A stretch of 24,998 nucleotides of DNA from JBGPOS01 sp041488155 (GTDB taxonomy: Bacteria; Chloroflexota; Dehalococcoidia; Tepidiformales; Tepidiformaceae), in the NCBI GenBank assembly GCA_041488155.1, contig JBGPOS010000061.1, forward strand, positions 1 through 24,998, in the 5' to 3' direction. The position numbers were made by a program, and so were the translations under genes. This document shows, piece after piece, positions 7,479 to 13,979 of the stretch. Position 1 is the first letter of the stretch. The number at the start of each line of letters is the position of its first letter. A model generated the notes under the pieces. It saw only the letters and a program-made list of their open reading frames with translations. It ran no database searches and was not told the DNA's origin.

Positions 7479-8546
7479 ATGGACATCGAAGACTTAGACA
7501 CCCCTTGCTTGCTGCTCGACCTCGATGTCGTCGAATCGAACATCGCCCGCATGGCCGCGTTCCTCGAAGGGAAGCAGGCGAAGATCCGCCCGCACTTCAA
7601 GACCCCGAAGACGCCCGAGGTCGCGCGGCGGCAGCTGGCCGCGGGTGCGGTGGGGATAACCGTGGCCAAGCTCGGCGAGGCCGAGGTGCTTGTCGACGCC
7701 GGCCTCGGCCCGATCCTGATGGCCAACCAGGTAGTCGGCCGGATCAAGATCGATCGGCTGATGGCGATGCTGGCCCGGGGGGCCGACATCACGGTAGCTG
7801 TCGAGACCGAATTCAACGTCCGTGAGCTTGCGGAGGGAGCGGCCCGGTCGGGGCAGACGCCGGCCGCGATCATTGAGGTCGATAGCGGCATGCACCGCTG
7901 TGGGACTGCGGAGACGGCGGAAACGGTGGCGCTCGCGCGCATGCTCGAGGAATCGGGCATTACCTACCGGGGGATGATGGGCTACGAAGGTCACGCGGTC
8001 CTGCTCCCCGACGCCGCCGAGCGGACGGACAAAGGATCCGCAGCGCTTGGCACCGTCGTTCGACACGCGGAAGCCCTCGCGGAAGCCGGCTATCCGCCGG
8101 AGATTGTGTCGGTCGGGGGGACCGGGACCTACGAGCTGGCAGCGAACTGGCAAGGGATCACGGAGATCCAGGCCGGTTCGTACGTGTTCATGGACGGTCG
8201 ATACCAGACCGTGATGCCGGGGAAGTTCGATTGCGCGCTGACGCTGCTGACGACCGTCATCTCCGTGCACGAAGGGTACGCGGTTTGCGACGCCGGGCTG
8301 AAGTCGATGACGAACGAATTCGGCGCGCCCCTGTCTCGCGACGGCAGGCTCAAGGCGGCCCGGCTTTCAGAGGAGCACGCCCACCTAACGGGCGAGGGTC
8401 TCCCGGATCTGCGGCAGGGCGCGAAGATCGAACTCATCCCGAGTCACGGCGACACGACGCTCAACCTGCACGACGTCTACTACATAACGCAGCAGGGACG
8501 CGTCGTTGACGAGTGGCCGATCCTGGGTGCGAGACGATTTCGATGA
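7479..8546 (+). CDS. PLP-dependent fold-type III enzyme, D-threonine aldolase / D-serine dehydratase family
   Basis: 355 aa. The N-terminal alanine-racemase-like barrel begins MDIEDLDTPCLLLDLD and carries RPHFKTPK at residues 37-44. In relatives the motif is RPHxKTHK, and the first Lys (Lys41 here) holds PLP. The C-terminal domain ends with PSHGDTTLNLHD. His323 and Asp325 match the His-x-Asp metal site of D-threonine aldolases, whereas eukaryotic-type D-serine dehydratases carry His-x-Cys. An aldolase acting on beta-hydroxy-D-amino acids is therefore slightly favoured, but substrate is not settled. The KTHK His is replaced by Pro43. No Shine-Dalgarno is seen before the ATG; a TAAAT stretch lies eight bases upstream. 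The next gene downstream on this strand is a small zinc ribbon, with no obvious functional link. Confidence 0.88.
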   Translation: MDIEDLDTPCLLLDLDVVESNIARMAAFLEGKQAKIRPHFKTPKTPEVARRQLAAGAVGITVAKLGEAEVLVDAGLGPILMANQVVGRIKIDRLMAMLARGADITVAVETEFNVRELAEGAARSGQTPAAIIEVDSGMHRCGTAETAETVALARMLEESGITYRGMMGYEGHAVLLPDAAERTDKGSAALGTVVRHAEALAEAGYPPEIVSVGGTGTYELAANWQGITEIQAGSYVFMDGRYQTVMPGKFDCALTLLTTVISVHEGYAVCDAGLKSMTNEFGAPLSRDGRLKAARLSEEHAHLTGEGLPDLRQGAKIELIPSHGDTTLNLHDVYYITQQGRVVDEWPILGARRFR

Positions 8547-8590
8547 CCCGTAGCGCCGCGGTTCGCTGACGGCAAGGAGGACTAAATCCG

Positions 8591-8746
8591 ATGCACGAAT
8601 GTCCCTGGTGTGGCTATCAGAATCTGAACGTCTACGCTTACTGCCTGCGCTGCGGCCGGGGGTGGGCCGGGCCCGAACAGCGAGAGAAGAAGACTACCCC
8701 CGGGATCAGGCAACGTCTGTGGCCGTTCGGTCCCAAGGCGGCCTGA
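8591..8746 (+). CDS. 51-aa zinc-ribbon protein
   Basis: A short ORF starts at ATG 8591, ten bases after a strong AAGGAGG (8574-8580), and ends in TGA at 8746. It encodes two CxxC knuckles, CPWC (Cys4, Cys7) and CLRC (Cys18, Cys21), ten residues apart, then a basic tail with WPFGPK near the end. This is the pattern of a single zinc ribbon. The paired knuckles, the ribosome-binding site and the clean fit between the PLP-enzyme gene and the end of dnaG make it convincing despite its length. Function is unknown; small ribbons of this kind may bind nucleic acid or partner proteins. It converges on dnaG with a 36-bp gap. Confidence 0.8.
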   Translation: MHECPWCGYQNLNVYAYCLRCGRGWAGPEQREKKTTPGIRQRLWPFGPKAA

Positions 8747-8782
8747 CCAGTCCCTTGAGGCGGGGGCGACCGAATCCCCTCT

Positions 8783-10636
8783 TTAGCTGAGCGCCGGGTC
8801 CTCGCGGCGGTGGATGCTGAGGCCGAGCTCCATTTGCTCGATCACCGTCTCCGCGAGGGCAGCGATGTGGTCGGTCGGCATGGCCGCGAGCCAGGCCTGC
8901 GAGGCAACGCGTTCGACCTCGTTGGCGCCGTAGGTCCGCTCCGCTTCCGCGACCTCTTCGGTGACGGCTGCCTGGTGGAGGATCGCTCGCTCTCTGATGA
9001 TTGCCCGGATCTTGCGCTGGATAGCGCGCAGGGCATCGTCGTGGCTAAGCGGGGCGAAACGGCGCGTTGCGAGCTTGCCCGCATGCGCGGCCACGGGGTC
9101 GTCCGCCGGGAGAGCGAGGAAATCCTCTGCCCGGAGCCAGCGCTCGAAGACTTCGCGGTCGACGGCGTTGTTGAAGAGCGTCACGGGGAGGGTGCGCATC
9201 TCAGGGCGTACGTGGGGGTATCGGATCAAGAGGGCAAGCAGCGTCTCTTCGGGCGAGGCGTCTGCGCTCGAAGCGGCAGCCGGGCCGGCCGGGCGTGGAC
9301 GGCCGTAGGCGTACGAAGGGCGTATGCGTTCGAGGATTGCAGCCTCGGTAACATCGAGGTGGCGGGCCACGCGCTGCACGTAAATGCCCCGCTCGACGGG
9401 ATCCCGCACGGCAAGCAGGACGGGCTTGAGGCGGTCCACGATCCGGCGTGCGTCAGCCGGCGAGCGAGGGTGTTCGGGGCCCATGAGCCGCCGCAACAGG
9501 AATTCTGCGAACGGGATCGCGCCGTCGATGGCACGCGCCCAGCCATCCGGGTCGGCACGGGCGACGTCGTCGGGGTCTTTGCCGGCCGGAAGCGGCGCCA
9601 CGTTTAGCTCCAGCTCGTTCCCCGAGACGATAGCGTCGGCGGTGCGGGCGGACCGAGCCATGTTCTCAGGAGAGTCAAGGCCGATGAAGAGCTCTCCTGC
9701 GCGCTCTGCGGCGGCGAGCCCGGCGGCGTCCGGGTCCATGGCGAGCACGACCCGCCGGGCGTAGCGACGAAGGATGGCAGCATGCTGCTCAGTGAGCGAG
9801 GTACCCATCGTGGCGACGACGTTGCGGAAGCCGGCCTGCCAGGGACCGATGACGTCCATATAGCCCTCGACCACTACCACGGTCCCGGATTCCTTGATCG
9901 CAGGCGCGGCAAGGTTGAGTGCGAAGAGGGTGCGACCCTTGTCGAACAGTTCGGATTGGGGCGAATTGAGGTACTTGGGTTCCTCGGCGTGGAGGCCGCG
10001 ACCGCCCATCCCGATGAATTGGCCGCGCTCATCTGCGATTGGGATGACAACGCGTCCACGGAAGCGGTCGTAAGGCTGGCCGCCGCTCTCGTTCTCGACC
10101 AGCAACCCTGCCGCGACCGCCTCGCGCTCGTCGTAGCCCCGCCCGGCCAGGTAGTCGCGAAGGAGGCGCCATTCATCGGGCGCCCAACCGAGGCGGAAGT
10201 CTTCGATCGTCTCCTGCCTGAGTCCGCGCTGGGCAACCAGGTAGTCGAGCGCGGGCGACCCACCGGGCTCGCGCAGGCAGCGCTGATAGAAGTCGACCGC
10301 TGCCGAGGTTACGGCGGCGAGGCGTTCGACCCGGCTGCGCCGCTGTGCGGACTCTGCCGACAGCTGGACGCCAGCTTCAGCGGCGAGCTGGCGGAGAGCA
10401 GAGCGGAAGTCGAGGTTCTCGCGCTTCTGGACGAAGGAGAAGATGTCGCCGCCTTCGCCACAGCTTCCGAAGCAGCGCCAACTACCGCGGTCGGGGAACA
10501 CGTAGAAGGAGGGGGTCTTCTCGGTGTGGAAGGGACAGAGCCCGCGGAAGTTGCGACCCGCCTTTTGCAGCGCTGTGTGGCGGCCGATGTACTCGACGGG
10601 GTCGAGGCGGGACTTGATCTCTTCGACGGCGTCCAT
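8783..10636 (-). CDS. dnaG: DNA primase DnaG
   Basis: 617 aa from ATG at 10636. DnaG lays down RNA primers for replication and works with the DnaB helicase. The N-terminal CHC2 zinc finger uses Cys34, His37, Cys55 and Cys59; the second pair is CFGSC, one residue longer than the usual CxxC. The catalytic core includes KYLNSPQSELFDKGRTLFAL, and the Toprim domain has VVVEGYMDVI and AMDPDAAGLAA. The last 170 residues, rich in Arg and Ala helices, correspond to the helicase-binding domain. The frame extends to a TTG at 10687, but the ATG at 10636 begins the normal family N-terminus (MDAVEEIKSRLDPVEYIG). AGGTAGGAT lies about ten bases upstream. It is the last gene of the minus-strand series and follows the SH3/CARDB gene by 72 bp. 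Confidence 0.97.
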   Translation of the reverse strand: MDAVEEIKSRLDPVEYIGRHTALQKAGRNFRGLCPFHTEKTPSFYVFPDRGSWRCFGSCGEGGDIFSFVQKRENLDFRSALRQLAAEAGVQLSAESAQRRSRVERLAAVTSAAVDFYQRCLREPGGSPALDYLVAQRGLRQETIEDFRLGWAPDEWRLLRDYLAGRGYDEREAVAAGLLVENESGGQPYDRFRGRVVIPIADERGQFIGMGGRGLHAEEPKYLNSPQSELFDKGRTLFALNLAAPAIKESGTVVVVEGYMDVIGPWQAGFRNVVATMGTSLTEQHAAILRRYARRVVLAMDPDAAGLAAAERAGELFIGLDSPENMARSARTADAIVSGNELELNVAPLPAGKDPDDVARADPDGWARAIDGAIPFAEFLLRRLMGPEHPRSPADARRIVDRLKPVLLAVRDPVERGIYVQRVARHLDVTEAAILERIRPSYAYGRPRPAGPAAASSADASPEETLLALLIRYPHVRPEMRTLPVTLFNNAVDREVFERWLRAEDFLALPADDPVAAHAGKLATRRFAPLSHDDALRAIQRKIRAIIRERAILHQAAVTEEVAEAERTYGANEVERVASQAWLAAMPTDHIAALAETVIEQMELGLSIHRREDPALS

Positions 10637-10708
10637 ACAAGCCGATCCTACCTGTTTTCGAGCTGGAGAGGCCGGCAAGCGGCGCAATCTGAACGGAGCT
10701 GCCCAGGG

Positions 10709-12277
10709 TCAGGTGATAGTGAAGGAGAACGGGGGACTGGCTGCCTGCGTGCCGAAGAACAGCTGGACGGTGGCCTGGCCAGTGCCAAGCTTCGCCAGCG
10801 AGATCGTCGCTGACTGGCCCTTGGCAAGGGCAAGTGTCTGCTTCTGTTCGAGCGCCCCGCTGCCTACTGTTATGCGGATGGTGACTTCGGTCGCCTTGAG
10901 CTCTCCGCCGGTATTGCGAATGGTCACTTTTATAGACTGGCCATCGACCGCCGCGTCCGTGATCGCGAGGTTCGGGGACTCGGCGGGAGGGGTTAGGACG
11001 AAGGTGGCGTTGTTGTTGTCGTGGTTCGCCTCTTTGATGGCGTTATCCGGATCAACACGGACCTGGACGGTGGCTTGGTTGGTGACCGCAGGGTTCAGGC
11101 TGAAGTCGACCGTTGTGCTTCCGTTCGCGGGAATGGCGACGCTGAAGACCTGCTTTGCTGGATCTGCCGGGACGCCGCTAACAGCCACCACAAGGGGGCC
11201 GCTGTAGCCGGCACTTGCCAGGTTCGCGATCGTCACGCGAAGACGCGTCCCGCCGTCGATGAGGACGGCGTTCGTCGGGGCGAGGTCGGGCGCGTTCGGA
11301 TTGGCTGTTGACGAGGGGCTCGGCGAAGGAGACGGCACCGCCGTGTTCGTGGCGGTCGGCCCCGGAGTGGGCGTAGGCTCGCGGACTTGGACGAGGGCCA
11401 GGGAATCTTGCTCCTGGATGGCGTTGCGCTTCACCCATCGGGGTTCGCCGGCGCCGATGTCGACGAGCAACCACTCGTTGTCACGGGTCTTCCCGACGAT
11501 GTTGACCTCTTCGCCGGTGTTGAGACGGCGAACTTCTTCTGCATCGTCCCTCGGCGAAGTGCGAGCGACGGTTGGTGCGACGACCTTCCCCTTGATGCTC
11601 GTTGGGCGCTCGCCGATGGCCTCCACCCCCACCACTTTGATCTTCGCCGAGTCCTTCGTGGCGCGCGAAGAGGTAGTGACTCGCACGAAGATCGTGAATT
11701 CACTCTTGCGGGGGAGTTGGAGGCGAAGGGTGGCCTGGTACTGCTTGTTGGCAGGCACGTCGGTGATGGCCACTTCATCCACGGCCTGGTCGTTAACGAA
11801 GAGCTGGATGCGAGTGATCGTCTCGTTCGATGTAGCGGAGACGAGGACGTCCTTGGGTTTGCCTACTTCGATCCGTTCGTCCTTGGCTGGCGCGTCGATG
11901 CGGACAGCGATATCGGCCGCGGCGGTGGGCGTGCTGCCGTCGCTTCCCTTGAAGAACGAGAAAAGAAGGAAGATGAGGAGGCCGGCGACGAGGACGGCGA
12001 GGCCAACGAACACATAGAACATCGGCTGACGGGCGGGGGTGTCGGAGTAGTAGCCACCGTCGTCGTAATATTCGTCTTCGTCGTAGCCCTGCTCGTCTTC
12101 ATACTCGCCCTCCTCCCATTCGTCCTCTTCGGCGGGCGGGAGCCAGGCCGGGGGCCGGGGCGGAGCGCCGATCGAGCCAGAATCGTGCGGCTGGCCGGGA
12201 GGTGCGGGTGGCGGGGGAGGGTAGTTCGCGCCGATGACCGGCTCGTCGGGCGGGTATGACCCGTAGCGTTCACTCAT
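10709..12277 (-). CDS. Single-pass membrane protein with SH3-like and CARDB domains
   Basis: 522 aa from ATG at 12277. Residues 1-80 are Pro-rich and then very acidic and Tyr-rich (EEGEYEDEQGYDEDEYYDD), presumably cytoplasmic. One membrane span follows (MFYVFVGLAVLVAGLLIFLL). The outside part has, in order: an Ig-like beta domain (IDAPAKDERIEVG... TRIQLFVND), an SH3-like domain (ARTSPRDDAEEVRRLNTGEEVNIVG... WLLVD), a Thr/Pro/Ser-rich linker, a CARDB domain (PDLAPTNAVL... VDPDNAIKEANHDNN) and a second CARDB-like domain (PNLAITDAAVDGQSIKVTIRN). No enzyme motif is seen. SH3-like domains in such proteins often bind cell-wall peptides and CARDB domains mediate adhesion, so a cell-surface binding role is inferred. 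It lies between dgt and dnaG and has its own promoter. Architecture is clear, function unknown. Confidence 0.9.
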   Translation of the reverse strand: MSERYGSYPPDEPVIGANYPPPPPAPPGQPHDSGSIGAPPRPPAWLPPAEEDEWEEGEYEDEQGYDEDEYYDDGGYYSDTPARQPMFYVFVGLAVLVAGLLIFLLFSFFKGSDGSTPTAAADIAVRIDAPAKDERIEVGKPKDVLVSATSNETITRIQLFVNDQAVDEVAITDVPANKQYQATLRLQLPRKSEFTIFVRVTTSSRATKDSAKIKVVGVEAIGERPTSIKGKVVAPTVARTSPRDDAEEVRRLNTGEEVNIVGKTRDNEWLLVDIGAGEPRWVKRNAIQEQDSLALVQVREPTPTPGPTATNTAVPSPSPSPSSTANPNAPDLAPTNAVLIDGGTRLRVTIANLASAGYSGPLVVAVSGVPADPAKQVFSVAIPANGSTTVDFSLNPAVTNQATVQVRVDPDNAIKEANHDNNNATFVLTPPAESPNLAITDAAVDGQSIKVTIRNTGGELKATEVTIRITVGSGALEQKQTLALAKGQSATISLAKLGTGQATVQLFFGTQAASPPFSFTIT

Positions 12278-12302
12278 GAGGCTTAATAACGAACCTGACT
12301 CG

Positions 12303-12331
12303 ATTATCTGTTCGGGTATGGGTACCGGCAA
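12303..12331 (-). promoter_or_regulatory. Promoter of the SH3/CARDB gene
   Basis: On the minus strand TTGCCG (12331-12326) and GATAAT (12308-12303) are 17 bp apart, predicting a start near 12296 and a 20-base leader to the ATG at 12277. It lies between the end of dgt (12362) and the CARDB gene, so this gene and dnaG can be transcribed apart from dgt. It also argues for the ATG at 12277 over an upstream TTG at 12331, which overlaps the -35. Confidence 0.6.
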
Positions 12332-12361
12332 CCTCGAGGAAAGGCTGGCTGTCAGACGAGC

Positions 12362-13429
12362 TCAGGCAAGGGTCCAGACGGAGGCGTCCGGACAGCCGAG
12401 CTCTCGCGCGACTCGAATGGCATATCGGTCAGTCATGCCGCTGACGTAGTCAGCAGCGCGGCGCTCCACAGGATCGTCCGCGAGGGAAAAGTCGGCGGAG
12501 ATCCCGTCAGGGTTCGCGACGAAGTGCGCGAACAGGAATTGAACGACGCGCTTGCCCCGCTCGGCGTCCTGCCGCGTGGCATCGTAGAAGTAGACACGTT
12601 CGAACATGAATTCGCGCAGTTCGTTCGCGGCCGCATGGATCCGGGGGCTGAAGCGGATCGTGGGAGCCCCGGATTCCGCCAGGATCTCGCCGGTGGCGGC
12701 CCAGCTCGCCTCGACGATGTCGCAGATAAGCGTGTTCAGACGCTCACTGTGGGTGTGCCCGAGTTCGCGGCGAGCGCTGGCCGGAAGGTCCTCTTCGCTG
12801 ACGATGCCGGCGCGAACCGCGTCGAGGATGTCGTGATTGACGTAAGCGATGGCATCCGCCGTCTTGACCACCTGGCCTTCGAGCGTGCGAGGTACGCCCC
12901 ACCCCTCAGCGAAGATGTCCTCGCGGGCTTTGCTCGACTTCTCGACCGCGTCGAGCACTTCGAGGGTCAGGTTGAGGCCCCGGCCGCCGTTTTCGAGCCG
13001 GTCGAGCACCCGCACGGACTGGTAGTTGTGGCGGAATCCATCGGGGAGGCACTCGGCGAGGGCTGCTTCTCCGGCGTGGCCGAAGGGCCCGTGGCCGATG
13101 TCGTGGCCGAGCGCCGCGGCTTCAGCGAGATCCTCGTTGAGGTTCAGCGCGCGGGCGATGGTGCGGGCGACCTGGGCTACTTCGAGGGTGTGCGTAAGGC
13201 GTGTGACGTAGTGGTCGAGTGCCGGCGCGATGAAGACTTGCGTCTTGTGCTTCAACCTCCGGAAGGCCTTGGTGTGGAGGATCCTGTCCCGATCGCGCTG
13301 GTAGGCGGTACGAAGGGGAGACGGTTCTTCGGGGAGCCAGCGTCCGGCGCTAGTGGAGGTCCGGGCGGCGAAGGGGCTGAGGCGTTCCTCAGCCGCCTCG
13401 AGACGGCGGCGCACCACGTGGAGGTCCAT
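12362..13429 (-). CDS. dgt: dGTP triphosphohydrolase-like HD-domain protein
   Basis: 355 aa from ATG at 13429. Family members hydrolyse dNTPs (classically dGTP) to the nucleoside and triphosphate, adjusting dNTP pools. The HD metal site is intact: His80 in RLTHTLEVAQ, His109-Asp110 in GHDIGHGPFGH, and a later Asp in KTADAIAYVNHD. The region QRDRDRILHTKAFRRLKHKTQVF is the usual family signature near residues 44-66. It is close to the shorter dNTPase type rather than the 505-aa E. coli Dgt. Dgt and dnaG are neighbours in many bacteria; here an SH3/CARDB gene separates them. No Shine-Dalgarno is seen; TACAAT ends eight bases before the ATG, suggesting a leaderless transcript. Substrate specificity is not visible. 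Confidence 0.95.
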   Translation of the reverse strand: MDLHVVRRRLEAAEERLSPFAARTSTSAGRWLPEEPSPLRTAYQRDRDRILHTKAFRRLKHKTQVFIAPALDHYVTRLTHTLEVAQVARTIARALNLNEDLAEAAALGHDIGHGPFGHAGEAALAECLPDGFRHNYQSVRVLDRLENGGRGLNLTLEVLDAVEKSSKAREDIFAEGWGVPRTLEGQVVKTADAIAYVNHDILDAVRAGIVSEEDLPASARRELGHTHSERLNTLICDIVEASWAATGEILAESGAPTIRFSPRIHAAANELREFMFERVYFYDATRQDAERGKRVVQFLFAHFVANPDGISADFSLADDPVERRAADYVSGMTDRYAIRVARELGCPDASVWTLA

Positions 13430-13437
13430 CAAGGGCG

Positions 13438-13443
13438 ATTGTA
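13438..13443 (-). promoter_or_regulatory. -10 element directly upstream of dgt
   Basis: TACAAT on the minus strand (13443-13438) ends eight bases before the dgt ATG at 13429. Transcription would start at or within a base or two of the start codon, and no ribosome-binding site is present. No convincing -35 was found at normal spacing. Confidence 0.45.
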
Positions 13444-13495
13444 GAGGGCGCGGCCGTCAGGGGATGCCGGCTCGGTGGGGTTCTGTCGGAGTGAA

Positions 13496-13963
13496 TTAAA
13501 GGTGAAGGCCGAGCGCTTCGTCTTCGAGCAGCGGGCCGCGAATGATGACGGCCGGCTGAAGCCCGCCGAGCAGGTCGCGCAGCGAAAGGGTGCGTGGGAA
13601 GCGAGGCGCCCCGCCGGGAATCGTGTTCATCCTTGCCTGGCTGAGGCCGAACACCACGGTGCCGACGCCGCTCCAGCCGATGGCGCCAGCACACATGAGG
13701 CACGGCTCGGTGCTTGAGTAGAGGGTCGATTGGGCGAGCAGGTCCAGGGGAAGGCTGATGGCTGCCTGACGCGCGACGCTCGTTTCAGCATGGCCAACGA
13801 GGTCGGTCGTGCGGGTGTTCATCGCTTCGATGAGCGGCGTCCCCGCGGGGCCAACCAGGACCGCCCCGAACGGCTGGTCTCCGGCTAAGACTGACCGCCG
13901 GGCGAGATCGAAAGCGTAACGAAGCCAGTACCTGTCCCGTTCGGCCACGTCGTCCATCGCCAT
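13496..13963 (-). CDS. Nucleoside deaminase, CMP/dCMP deaminase superfamily
   Basis: 155 aa from ATG at 13963. The zinc-dependent deaminase signature is complete: His58-Ala-Glu60 (GHAETSVAR), with Glu60 as proton shuttle, and Cys88-x2-Cys91 (STEPCLMCAG) as the other zinc ligands. QPFGAVLV at residues 30-37 and the general length resemble guanine deaminase/TadA-like proteins. The sequence does not show the usual TadA context well enough to call it the tRNA-Ile-type A34 deaminase, so a free base or nucleoside substrate is equally possible. The ATG lies 16 bases after the ppsA stop, with GAGG eight bases upstream, so it is co-transcribed with ppsA. dgt follows 66 bp downstream, giving two purine-related genes side by side. 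Confidence 0.88.
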   Translation of the reverse strand: MAMDDVAERDRYWLRYAFDLARRSVLAGDQPFGAVLVGPAGTPLIEAMNTRTTDLVGHAETSVARQAAISLPLDLLAQSTLYSSTEPCLMCAGAIGWSGVGTVVFGLSQARMNTIPGGAPRFPRTLSLRDLLGGLQPAVIIRGPLLEDEALGLHL

Positions 13964-13979
13964 GGCAACGCCTCGCCGG

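Noticed and set aside
9782..10813. 343-aa plus-strand ORF
   Set aside because: Antisense to dnaG, low-complexity composition, no motif; high GC makes such open shadows common.
11387..12259. 290-aa plus-strand ORF
   Set aside because: Antisense to the SH3/CARDB gene; its apparent hydrophobic part is a by-product of the acidic codons on the other strand.
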